6,866 bases of DNA from Pseudomonadota bacterium (GCA_023416335.1 JAEZHY010000197.1:1-6866), one strand, 5' to 3'. Counted from the stretch's first letter, positions 1 through 6,866 are shown. Notes: generated by a model from the sequence alone, not told the origin. A program made the numbers and translations.

Positions 1-63
1 GTGAGCAGTGAGCAGTGAGCAGTGAGCAGTGAGCAGTGAGCAGTGAGCAGTGAGCAGTGAGCA
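1..63 (+). repeat. Heptanucleotide tandem repeat, (GTGAGCA)x9
   Basis: Nine uninterrupted perfect copies of the 7-bp unit GTGAGCA start at the first base of the window, so the array probably continues to the left. The unit is not a multiple of three and puts a TGA in every plus frame within 21 bp, so the array cannot encode a protein on this strand. Degenerate copies of the same heptad lie in reverse orientation at 202-222. Perfect identity between copies points to recent slippage expansion or a maintained repeat family. Its function is unknown. Confidence 0.95.
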
Positions 64-144
64 GAATTGTTGGGGTTATTCCCGAGGCGTGTCAATAACT
101 TTTATTTTTTATTTCGAAAACTTACCGCAAAAATAACAACCGCT

Positions 145-170
145 GGTTCCCAAGCTCCAGCTTGGGAACC
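145..170. repeat. Perfect hairpin, 12-bp arms, CC loop (REP/MITE-like)
   Basis: GGTTCCCAAGCT (145-156) and AGCTTGGGAACC (159-170) are exact reverse complements separated by CC. It is not followed by a T-run, so it is not an intrinsic terminator. From memory, hairpins of the form GGTTCCCA-N-TGGGAACC recur as dispersed intergenic repeats in many bacteria and resemble REP-type elements mobilised by Y1 (RAYT-like) transposases; that family assignment is an inference. No transposase is in the window. The element lies between the direct heptad array and its inverted degenerate copies. Confidence 0.8.
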
Positions 171-201
171 CTGCTCGGGAGCAAACGAATCTATTCTCTT
201 C

Positions 202-222
202 AGTTCACTGATCACTGTTCAC
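202..222 (-). repeat. Three degenerate heptads, inverted relative to 1-63
   Basis: Read on the minus strand this segment is GTGAACA-GTGATCA-GTGAACT. That is three units of the 1-63 heptad family with most changes at the fifth base (A, T, A instead of G); 17 of 21 positions match GTGAGCA. With the plus-strand array at 1-63 it forms an imperfect long inverted repeat around the hairpin at 145-170. Confidence 0.75.
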
Positions 223-241
223 TACATTAAAACCCGCAGTT

Positions 242-290
242 GCCGCCGTTTTTGCACCCATTTTTAAAAAATCCGTCCCCGGCGGCTTTT
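242..290 (+). promoter_or_regulatory. Long-loop inverted repeat with short T-run; possible weak terminator or leader structure
   Basis: GCCGCCG (242-248) is exactly complementary to CGGCGGC (280-286), with a 31-base A/T-rich loop and TTTT straight after it (287-290). The G+C stem followed by T resembles a rho-independent terminator or attenuator. The long loop and short T tail make this weak, and the match could be chance. Confidence 0.25.
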
Positions 291-333
291 CTCGAAACGA
301 ATTACGGGATATTTAGTTGCGAAAATCCGGTCC

Positions 334-341
334 AAAGGGAG
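334..341 (+). promoter_or_regulatory. Ribosome binding site that fixes the hypD start
   Basis: The purine tract AAAGGGAG ends six bases before the ATG at 348. It selects this codon over upstream in-frame starts (the frame is open from about 240), whose translation matches no HypD N-terminus. Confidence 0.75.
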
Positions 342-347
342 CCGTAC

Positions 348-1439
348 ATGAAATACCTCGATGAATACAGAGATCCTCAGCTCGCAAAAAGCCTTCTCGA
401 TGCTTTGCACCGAAGGACCCTCTCGAAGGGCGAAATCAGGCTGATGGAGATCTGCGGCACACATACCGTGGCCATCTTCCGCTCGGGACTGAGGCAGCTC
501 CTGCCGCCTGCGATAAAGCTTATCAGCGGGCCGGGATGTCCGGTTTGCGTAACGGCAAACGAAGACATAGACAGGGCGATTTGGCTTTCCCAGCAGCCCG
601 GCGTCATCATCACGACTTTCGGCGACCTCATCCGGGTACCGGGTTCGACTTCCTCGCTCCACATCGAACGGAGCAGGGGCGCGGACGTCCGCATCGTGTA
701 TTCGAGTCTCGACGCGCTCCAGATCGCCAAAGACAATCCCGGCCGTGAAGTCGTATTCCTTGGAATAGGATTCGAGACCACTGCGCCGACCATCGCAGCT
801 GCCATTAAGCAAGCCTCTGTGCTCGGAATAGACAATTTCTCGGTATTCTCCGCCCACAAGCTGCTCCCGCCGGCAATGCGGGCTTTGCTCGACGCCCGAG
901 AGGTCAAACTCGACGGTTTTCTCTGCCCGGGGCACGTGAGTATCGTTATCGGCGCAGGGGCCTACCAGGAAGTGATCGATAACTATAAAGTCCCTTGCGT
1001 TGTCACCGGCTTTGAGCCCCTGGATATCCTCCAGGGTATTTCCACGATGGTGGACCAGATTGAAAGCGGCCGTCCCGAAGTCAGCAACCGGTACAAACGG
1101 GTGGTAACCTGGGAAGGCAATGTGGCGGCGCGAAAGATCATCGACGAAATCTTCGAGGCCGCAGATTCCACCTGGCGCGGCATTGGGTTGATCCCCAAAA
1201 GCGGTTTGGAATTCCGTCCCGCGTGGAAGAAATATGACGCATCATCCCGGTTTTCGATGCCGGAGATTCGTGTGAAAGAGCACCCCGGCTGCAAATGCGG
1301 GGAAGTGCTGCGGGGAGTTTTGACTCCACCCCAATGCGGCCTTTTCCGGAAAGTCTGCACGCCACAGGACCCGAAAGGTCCGTGTATGGTATCGGGCGAG
1401 GGAACCTGCGGAGCCTACTACAGGTATCATAACGAATAG
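348..1439 (+). CDS. hypD: [NiFe]-hydrogenase maturation factor HypD
   Basis: HypD, 363 residues (family usually about 360-380), a cytoplasmic [4Fe-4S] protein. With HypC it forms the scaffold on which the Fe(CN)2CO unit of [NiFe] hydrogenases is built, receiving cyanide from HypE. Visible family motifs are EICGTHT (residues 35-40, with C36), SGPGCPVCVT (60-69, with C64 and C67), FLCPGHVS (191-198) and the cysteine-rich C-terminal region (C315, C317, C330, C337, C346, C354) that holds the cluster ligands in known HypD proteins. All conserved cysteines are present, so it should be functional. The start at ATG 348 is supported by a Shine-Dalgarno tract and by family length; the frame is open further upstream but that extension looks unrelated. 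It ends 23 bp before hypE on the same strand, so co-transcription is likely. Unusually, no hypC precedes it; the region there is repeats. Confidence 0.97.
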   Translation: MKYLDEYRDPQLAKSLLDALHRRTLSKGEIRLMEICGTHTVAIFRSGLRQLLPPAIKLISGPGCPVCVTANEDIDRAIWLSQQPGVIITTFGDLIRVPGSTSSLHIERSRGADVRIVYSSLDALQIAKDNPGREVVFLGIGFETTAPTIAAAIKQASVLGIDNFSVFSAHKLLPPAMRALLDAREVKLDGFLCPGHVSIVIGAGAYQEVIDNYKVPCVVTGFEPLDILQGISTMVDQIESGRPEVSNRYKRVVTWEGNVAARKIIDEIFEAADSTWRGIGLIPKSGLEFRPAWKKYDASSRFSMPEIRVKEHPGCKCGEVLRGVLTPPQCGLFRKVCTPQDPKGPCMVSGEGTCGAYYRYHNE

Positions 1440-1462
1440 CTCAATCGGTTAACGGAGATCAG

Positions 1463-2476
1463 ATGCCGGATTCAGGACTCATACAGCTCGATCAGGGAAG
1501 CGGCGGCCGTGCCATGCACGACCTCATTGAAGAGTGCTTCATAAATACGCTCGGCAATCCTCTGCTCCTGGACAGAAACGACAGCGCTGTCTTCGAACTG
1601 AAGGGCGGCCGGGTGGCCATGACAACCGACTCCTACGTGATCGATCCCATTTTCTTTCCGGGTGGAAATATCGGGAGCCTGGCGGTACACGGAACGGTGA
1701 ACGACCTGACGATGCGGGGCGCAAAGCCGCTCTACCTGACGGCGGGCTTCATCCTCGAGGAAGGCCTTCCGTTCGAGGACCTGAAGAAGGTGGTTCAATC
1801 CATGGCCGATGCCGCTCGCGAAGCCGGCGTGCAAGTGGTTGCGGGCGACACCAAAGTGGTCCCACGGGGCAAGGCCGACAAGCTTTTCATTAATACATCC
1901 GGAGTGGGAATCGTCCCGGACGGGCTCGATATCGGCGGCCAGAATGCCAGGCCCGGGGACGTTCTGCTCATAAACGGCACGATCGGCGACCACGGCATGG
2001 CGGTCATGTGCAAGCGGGAAGGCCTCGCATTTGAAAATGAAATCAAAAGCGACGCCGCCTCGCTGAACGGACTCGTTTTCCGGATGATCGAGGCATTCCC
2101 TGAGATTCACGTGCTGCGCGATCCGACTCGCGGAGGGGTTGCGACGACTCTGAACGAAATCGCCGAACAGTCCGGGGTGGGAATCCGGCTTCTCGAAGAG
2201 AACCTGCCCATCCGGGAAGACGTTGCCGGTGCATGCGAAGTCCTTGGCCTCGATCCCCTTTACGTGGCCAACGAAGGAAAGGTGCTCACGATCGTTCCTC
2301 CGGAAGGCGCCGAGGCGGTGCTTTCCGCAATGAAGTCACACCCGCTGGGGCGGAATGCCTGCCGCCTGGGGGAGATCCTTTCGGAAAATCCCGGCAGGGT
2401 TTTTCTCCGTACCCGAATTGGAGGCCATCGCCTCGTGGACATGCTCCGCGGCGAGCAGCTTCCGCGTATTTGCTGA
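1463..2476 (+). CDS. hypE: Carbamoyl dehydratase HypE (hydrogenase maturation)
   Basis: HypE, 337 residues, of the AIR synthase (PurM-like) ATP-binding family. HypF transfers a carbamoyl group to the C-terminal cysteine; HypE dehydrates it with ATP to a thiocyanate and passes cyanide to the HypC-HypD iron centre. Visible features are the N-terminal QGSGGRAMHDLI (11-22), the nucleotide-binding segments TTDSYVIDPIFFPGGNIG (54-71) and VVAGDTKVVPRG (125-136), the C-domain glycine-rich NGTIGDHGMAV (171-181), DPTRGGVATTLNEIA (220-234), and the diagnostic C-terminus PRIC with acceptor cysteine C337 as the last residue. Length and both ends match the family. GGAG at 1454-1457 lies five bases before the ATG. 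hypD is 23 bp upstream and a radical SAM gene 22 bp downstream. HypF, HypC, HypA/B and the hydrogenase itself are not in this window. Confidence 0.97.
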   Translation: MPDSGLIQLDQGSGGRAMHDLIEECFINTLGNPLLLDRNDSAVFELKGGRVAMTTDSYVIDPIFFPGGNIGSLAVHGTVNDLTMRGAKPLYLTAGFILEEGLPFEDLKKVVQSMADAAREAGVQVVAGDTKVVPRGKADKLFINTSGVGIVPDGLDIGGQNARPGDVLLINGTIGDHGMAVMCKREGLAFENEIKSDAASLNGLVFRMIEAFPEIHVLRDPTRGGVATTLNEIAEQSGVGIRLLEENLPIREDVAGACEVLGLDPLYVANEGKVLTIVPPEGAEAVLSAMKSHPLGRNACRLGEILSENPGRVFLRTRIGGHRLVDMLRGEQLPRIC

Positions 2477-2498
2477 ACCCTGATATCTGGAAATTGGA

Positions 2499-3635
2499 AT
2501 GTTGATTAGAAAACCGTCGGCTCCCAAAAACGGGAAGGCAAAGTGCCGTGTTTGCGGCAAGACGCTGCGGGGCATAGCGACATGCATAGGGGTTTGTCCC
2601 GATTGCGCGCGCAAACGCCCGGATGAGAGCCGGGGCCGGATCGAGCAGGTCCATGCGGAATCCAGGGAGATGTTTGGGCTGCCTACCAGGCCGGCAGCGA
2701 ACCCGGAAGGCATCGAGTGCAACCTTTGCACCCTGCGCTGCAAAATGGGAAAGAGCCAGAAGGGCTATTGCGGAATCAGAAACGGAGGCAGGAGCAGCCT
2801 CCGGACGGACGGACGGTCACGCGCGCTCGTATCCTATTACTACGACCCGCTGCCCACAAACTGCGTTGCCGACTGGGTGTGCCCGGGAGGCACGGGTGCA
2901 GGCTTTCCGCAATTCTGCAACGACTCGGGACCGGAAGTCGGGTTTTACAACCTGGCGGTTTTCTTTGAAGCCTGCAACTTCAACTGCCTCTACTGCCAGA
3001 ACTGGTGCTTCAGAAAGAACCAGCTCTCCCCGCGCTGGACGCATCTCGAAAAAGTCGAGCAGGCGGTGAACCGCAATACGAGCTGCATTTGCTTTTTCGG
3101 CGGAGACCCGGGGCCTCAGCTGCCCTTCGCCTTCCGTTTGTCGAAAGCGGTGCAGAAGAAGAACCCCGACCGGATTCTGAGGATCTGCTGGGAAACCAAT
3201 GGCGCAATGGACCCGGTCTGGCTGAAAAAGATGACTACAATTTCCCGGGATTCGGGCGGATGCGTCAAAATCGACCTGAAGGCATGGAATCCCGGAACAC
3301 ACCGGGCACTATGCGGATGGGACAACGCGAAAGTGCTCGACAATTTCGCCCGTGCGGCGGAATGGGCTTCAACCCGCCCTTGCCCGCCTCTTCTCGTGGC
3401 GAGCACGCCCCTCGTGCCGGGCTACGTAGATGAAGACGAGATATACGGCCTGGCATCCTTTATCGCGCGCATAAACCCCGACATCCCTTATGCGCTGCTG
3501 GCCTTTGCCCCCCAGTTCATGATGGACGACTCCCCGACCACCTCGGCCGAACAGGCCCAGGCCTGCCTCGAAGCCGCCAAACAAGCCGGCCTCACCCGCG
3601 TGCGCCTCGGTAACGAGCACCTTGTAGGATGCTGA
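2499..3635 (+). CDS. PflA-like radical SAM protein, cysteine-rich, substrate unknown
   Basis: A 378-residue radical SAM enzyme. The SAM-cluster motif C-x3-C-x2-C is at C159/C163/C166 (ACNFNCLYCQNW), followed by FFGGDPGPQ (199-207, the GGE-type SAM-binding motif), WETNG (231-235), KIDLKAW (257-263) and LVPGYVDEDEI (305-315). This order resembles pyruvate formate-lyase activase-like proteins (COG1180/COG1313) and the radical SAM member of the AmmeMemoRadiSam group. Two extra cysteine modules precede the core: C16/C19/C29/C33/C36 (rubredoxin- or zinc-ribbon-like) and CNLCTLRCK...GYCG (C74, C77, C81, C91). C122, C128 and C140 follow, giving 24 cysteines in all, so auxiliary Fe-S or Zn sites are likely. 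An in-frame stop at 2481 and the ATG at 2499, with only a modest GGAA at 2489, fix the start. It lies 22 bp after hypE and is probably co-transcribed. No glycyl radical enzyme, Memo or AMMECR1 gene is nearby. The catalytic role is unknown; a link to hydrogenase maturation is inference from position only. Confidence 0.9.
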   Translation: MLIRKPSAPKNGKAKCRVCGKTLRGIATCIGVCPDCARKRPDESRGRIEQVHAESREMFGLPTRPAANPEGIECNLCTLRCKMGKSQKGYCGIRNGGRSSLRTDGRSRALVSYYYDPLPTNCVADWVCPGGTGAGFPQFCNDSGPEVGFYNLAVFFEACNFNCLYCQNWCFRKNQLSPRWTHLEKVEQAVNRNTSCICFFGGDPGPQLPFAFRLSKAVQKKNPDRILRICWETNGAMDPVWLKKMTTISRDSGGCVKIDLKAWNPGTHRALCGWDNAKVLDNFARAAEWASTRPCPPLLVASTPLVPGYVDEDEIYGLASFIARINPDIPYALLAFAPQFMMDDSPTTSAEQAQACLEAAKQAGLTRVRLGNEHLVGC

Positions 3636-3659
3636 GTATTTGTCTTTCAGATTTTGCGA

Positions 3660-4592
3660 TCACGCCCACTCCGGCGGAAATGCCGTGACGGAATCGATGT
3701 CTTCGGCTCCGGATAGGATCATGACGAATCGGTCCACACCGAAGGCGATTCCGGCGCATGGACCGAGATGGGGAAGGCTCTGCAGAAAATCCTCGGGGAT
3801 AGGACAGCGAATGCCCTCGGACAACTCTTTTGAGGCAACGGCGGCTTCGAACCGGGCGCGCTGCTCGACCGGGTCCGTTAATTCACTGAATCCGTTGGCA
3901 AGCTCGATTCCGGACCAGTACAACTCGAAGCGCTCGGCGACCTCAGGATTTCCCGGCTTCAGCCGGGCAAGGGCGGCCTGGCTGCGCGGGTAGTCTTCGA
4001 GGATGCAGGGGGTCGGATAGCCCAGGTTCGGCTCGACTTTTTCGACCATATCCAGGTCGAATCGGTCCTGGTCGGGATCGGGACCGGGTTCCCAGCCGGC
4101 AAATTTCCCGAAGGCTTCCCGGACCGTGTACTTCCCCCACTTTCCCTCCACATCCAACAGCCGTCCCCGGAAGAGCAGGCCGGATCGTGCCGGGACCTCC
4201 CCACACACGCTCCGGACCAGCTTTTGACAGTCTTCCTGCAGCTTCTTATAATCAGCACCTGACCGGTACCATTCGAGAATGGTGAATTCGGGGTGGTGCA
4301 GCCGGCCGCGTTCTCCTCCCCGGAATGCCCGGGTTATCTGGAAGATCTTCTCGTAGCCCGCGGCAAGCATCCGCTTCATGTGGAGTTCGGGGCTCGTGGA
4401 CAGAAATCGCCCGGCATCCGCGGAAACTGCCCTGATGTGGACTTCGGGGGCCGGAGCACTGGTGAGTATGGGTGTCTGAACTTCGAGAAAGCCCTCATCT
4501 TCGAAAAAAGCGCGAATCAGGCGGACCACCCGGGAGCGGATTTCGAGATGGCGCTTTTTTTCGAAGAGGATTGCCCGTTCATCCCTTGCCAT
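3660..4592 (-). CDS. epmA: EF-P lysyltransferase EpmA (PoxA/GenX/YjeA)
   Basis: A 310-residue class II lysyl-tRNA synthetase paralogue. It activates (R)-beta-lysine (less well alpha-lysine) and attaches it to the loop lysine of EF-P rather than to tRNA. The length fits EpmA (about 325) and the N-terminal OB-fold anticodon domain of true LysRS (about 500 residues) is absent. Class II motifs are visible: motif 1 FLEVQTPIL (35-43), motif 2 RAFRGGERGRLHHPEFTILEWY around 88-109, and motif 3 GIAFGVDRFVMIL (281-293). Motif 3 has alanine (A283) where LysRS usually has glycine, a change associated with EpmA substrate choice (from memory). GIELANGFSELTD (228-240) is also typical. The ATG overlaps the efp stop by one base (TAATG), so translation is coupled to its own protein substrate. 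The gene ends 24 bp from the convergent radical SAM gene. EpmB, which makes beta-lysine, is not in the window. Confidence 0.95.
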   Translation of the reverse strand: MARDERAILFEKKRHLEIRSRVVRLIRAFFEDEGFLEVQTPILTSAPAPEVHIRAVSADAGRFLSTSPELHMKRMLAAGYEKIFQITRAFRGGERGRLHHPEFTILEWYRSGADYKKLQEDCQKLVRSVCGEVPARSGLLFRGRLLDVEGKWGKYTVREAFGKFAGWEPGPDPDQDRFDLDMVEKVEPNLGYPTPCILEDYPRSQAALARLKPGNPEVAERFELYWSGIELANGFSELTDPVEQRARFEAAVASKELSEGIRCPIPEDFLQSLPHLGPCAGIAFGVDRFVMILSGAEDIDSVTAFPPEWA

Positions 4593-5164
4593 TAGCCTTT
4601 AACGCGCTCCACGTACGAACCGGTCCGGGTGTCTATCCGGACTACTTCCCCTTCTTCAACGAAAAGAGGGACCTGAATGACATAACCCGTTTGAAGAGTG
4701 GCGGGCTTCGTGGCGCCGGATGCCGTGTCGCCTTTGATTCCCGGGTCGGATTTGACGATCTTGAGTTCGACGAAGTTGGGGAGCGATAAGCCAATGGGGC
4801 GGTTCTGAAAAAGAAGGACGCTCACCATCAGGTTCTCGGTCAGGAAATTTGCGGCGTCTCCAACTCCCTCCACGGGCATTTCGATCTGCTCGTAGTTGGA
4901 CATGTTCATGAGATGGTACTTGTCGCCGTCGTTATAGAGATACTGCATTTCCTGCTCTTCCAGATCGGCGGAGGTAAACTTGTCGCCCGAGCGGTAGGTG
5001 CGATCGAACTGTGTGCCGGTGATCATGTTTTTCAGCCGGCAGCGATAGAGTGCCTGCCCCTTCCCCGGCTTGGAAAATTCGAAGTCGACGATCAGGTAAG
5101 GATCTCCGTCAATTTCGAGTTTTGTTCCCTTTCTCAACTCTCCTGCTGTTAAAACGGCTCCCAT
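4592..5164 (-). CDS. efp: Translation elongation factor P
   Basis: EF-P, 190 residues (family about 185-190). It binds between the P and E sites of stalled ribosomes and promotes peptide bond formation at polyproline stretches. The three-domain layout is complete: a KOW-like N-domain (about 1-65) with the modification loop SKPGKGQA (31-38), then OB domains II (about 66-130) and III (about 131-190). K35 in PGKG is the residue expected to receive (beta-)lysine from EpmA. The C-terminal EF-P signature K-x-A-x4-G-x2-V/I-x-V-P-x2-V-x2-G fits residues 153-172 exactly. The start at 5164 has an AAAGGA ribosome site seven bases upstream and a promoter at 5207-5236. It overlaps epmA by one base in an efp-epmA operon and is divergent from eno. 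Confidence 0.97.
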   Translation of the reverse strand: MGAVLTAGELRKGTKLEIDGDPYLIVDFEFSKPGKGQALYRCRLKNMITGTQFDRTYRSGDKFTSADLEEQEMQYLYNDGDKYHLMNMSNYEQIEMPVEGVGDAANFLTENLMVSVLLFQNRPIGLSLPNFVELKIVKSDPGIKGDTASGATKPATLQTGYVIQVPLFVEEGEVVRIDTRTGSYVERVKG

Positions 5165-5171
5165 TGGATGG

Positions 5172-5177
5172 TCCTTT
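5172..5177 (-). promoter_or_regulatory. efp ribosome binding site
   Basis: AAAGGA on the minus strand, seven bases upstream of the ATG at 5164. It supports that codon as the efp start. Confidence 0.7.
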
Positions 5178-5206
5178 CTCTAGTTTTTTCTGTTCTTAAA
5201 TTTTTT

Positions 5207-6629
<1,423 letters not shown>

Positions 6630-6658
6630 CCGGAATACTTTGCCGGTGAACATTCCGG
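6630..6658 (+). terminator. Weak inverted repeat just after eno
   Basis: CCGGAAT (6630-6636) is exactly complementary to ATTCCGG (6652-6658) with a 15-base loop, beginning right after the eno stop codon. There is no immediate T-run, only a T-rich stretch near 6671-6678. It may help end or stabilise the eno transcript, but it is not a typical intrinsic terminator. Confidence 0.3.
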
Positions 6659-6659
6659 C

Positions 6660-6688
6660 TTGACTCCGGATTTCTTTTCAATTACATA
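6660..6688 (+). promoter_or_regulatory. Possible promoter of tRNA-Cys
   Basis: TTGACT (6660-6665; 5 of 6 of the -35 consensus) stands 17 bp upstream of a poor -10 candidate TACATA (6683-6688), inside the A/T-rich run TACATATAT. Initiation would fall a few bases before the tRNA at 6705. The -35 is good and the -10 weak. Confidence 0.4.
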
Positions 6689-6704
6689 TATGGGGTTTAC
6701 AGAC

Positions 6705-6779
6705 GGCGGCATACCCAAGTGGCAAGGGAGCGGTCTGCAAAACCGTTATACAGCGGTTCAAATCCGCTTGCCGCCTCCA
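6705..6779 (+). tRNA. tRNA-Cys (anticodon GCA)
   Basis: A complete 75-nt cloverleaf can be folded by hand. The acceptor stem is GGCGGCA (6705-6711) with TGCCGCC (6769-6775). The D-arm is CCC (6714-6716) with GGG (6726-6728). The anticodon stem is GCGGT/ACCGT (one G-U pair) with loop CTGCAAA and anticodon GCA at 6737-6739. The T-arm is AGCGG/CCGCT with loop TTCAAAT. The discriminator base is U (6776), the main identity element for cysteinyl-tRNA synthetase, and CCA (6777-6779) is encoded. The gene stands alone, with a terminator ten bases downstream. Confidence 0.97.
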
Positions 6780-6788
6780 GAAAATTCT

Positions 6789-6822
6789 AAGGGGCCTGTT
6801 CAAAAGAACAGGCCCCTTTTTT
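6789..6822 (+). terminator. Rho-independent terminator after tRNA-Cys
   Basis: GGGGCCTGTTC (6791-6801) and GAACAGGCCCC (6806-6816) form a perfect 11-bp stem with an AAAA loop, followed by six T residues (6817-6822). Two flanking A-T pairs can extend the stem to 13 bp. It lies ten bases after the tRNA CCA end and should end the tRNA transcript, and any read-through from eno. Confidence 0.95.
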
Positions 6823-6866
6823 GTGCGCCCGTGCCGCTGCTTCGCGAATTTCTCGGATAGGAAGAG

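Larger units (their letters stand above)
65..347. other. Non-coding repeat-bearing region upstream of hypD
   Basis: This 283-bp stretch has no credible gene. The open frames crossing it run through the hairpin at 145-170 and give compositions with no recognisable motif. It is visibly richer in A+T than the genes to its right, with runs such as TTTTATTTTTTATTT near 110. It holds a perfect hairpin (145-170), inverted degenerate heptads (202-222) and a long-loop G+C-rich inverted repeat (242-286). The hypD promoter should lie here or further upstream, but I see no convincing -35/-10 pair. hypC, often next to hypD, is not present here. Confidence 0.7.

Noticed and set aside
1..63. The heptad array as a CRISPR array or replication-origin iterons.
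   Set aside because: There are no spacers between units, so it is not CRISPR. The unit is shorter than typical iterons, and no initiator gene or DnaA-box cluster is present.
67..267. A 66-residue plus-strand open frame in the left intergenic region.
   Set aside because: It runs through the perfect hairpin and the inverted heptads, lacks a ribosome site and has no recognisable motif. It is a chance frame in repeat DNA.
240..347. N-terminal extension of HypD to about 240.
   Set aside because: The frame is open, but the extension does not look like a HypD N-terminus. ATG 348 has a proper ribosome binding site and gives the family length.
264..935. A 223-residue minus-strand open frame opposite hypD, and similar long antisense frames opposite hypE, eno and epmA.
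   Set aside because: These are shadows of G+C-rich codon usage in well-identified genes and have Arg/Ala/Pro-rich compositions typical of such frames.
2499..3635. The radical SAM gene beside epmA could be epmB (the EF-P lysine 2,3-aminomutase).
   Set aside because: It is on the opposite strand, lacks KamA/EpmB sequence features, and has a PflA-like CNFNCLYCQNW core with WETNG and KIDLKAW motifs. It groups with hypDE by strand and spacing.
3660..4592. True lysyl-tRNA synthetase.
   Set aside because: It is only 310 residues, lacks the N-terminal anticodon-binding domain, has alanine in motif 3 and is coupled to efp, all of which fit EpmA.
6705..6779. The tRNA-Cys 3' end as an integration (att) site.
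   Set aside because: No integrase, phage gene or duplicated tRNA 3' fragment is seen within the window; the terminator follows directly.

Overview
The window (about 58-60% G+C by eye in the genes, lower at the left edge) is a stretch of bacterial chromosome carrying housekeeping and anaerobic-metabolism genes. The protein types and layout suggest an anaerobic Gram-negative of the former Deltaproteobacteria (Desulfobacterota). They are hydrogenase maturation genes, a cysteine-rich radical SAM enzyme, an EF-P/EpmA pair, enolase and a tRNA-Cys with encoded CCA. The taxon is an inference from protein flavour, not a measurement.

Left edge (1-347): non-coding, repeat-rich DNA. It opens with nine perfect copies of a 7-bp unit (GTGAGCA) that probably run beyond the window. 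A perfect 12-bp-arm hairpin follows at 145-170, then three degenerate heptads of the same family in the opposite orientation at 202-222. This looks like an intergenic repeat island or a MITE/REP-like element placed just upstream of hypD.

Plus-strand cluster (348-3635): hypD, hypE and a PflA-like radical SAM gene, separated by only 23 and 22 bp, so probably one transcript. HypD and HypE act in assembling the Fe(CN)2CO group of [NiFe] hydrogenases: HypE makes the thiocyanate that becomes cyanide, and HypD is the iron-sulfur scaffold partner of HypC. hypC is not directly upstream, where it often sits. The third gene encodes a 24-cysteine radical SAM protein of unknown substrate. Its position after hypDE makes it the most interesting item here.

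Minus-strand cluster (5164 back to 3660): efp and epmA, coupled by a 1-bp stop/start overlap. EpmA is a truncated class II lysyl-tRNA synthetase paralogue that attaches (beta-)lysine to the EF-P loop lysine; both enzyme and substrate lysine are visible here. The aminomutase EpmB is not in the window. The cluster ends 24 bp from the convergent radical SAM gene. A good sigma70-type promoter for efp lies in the 175-bp divergent gap before enolase.

Right side (5340-6866): enolase (eno) with a very strong ribosome binding site, then a complete tRNA-Cys(GCA) followed by a textbook rho-independent terminator. The last 44 bases show nothing recognisable. Apart from the repeat island and the hypDE-linked radical SAM gene, the window is ordinary core-genome content. 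I found no CRISPR array, transposase, phage gene or toxin-antitoxin pair.
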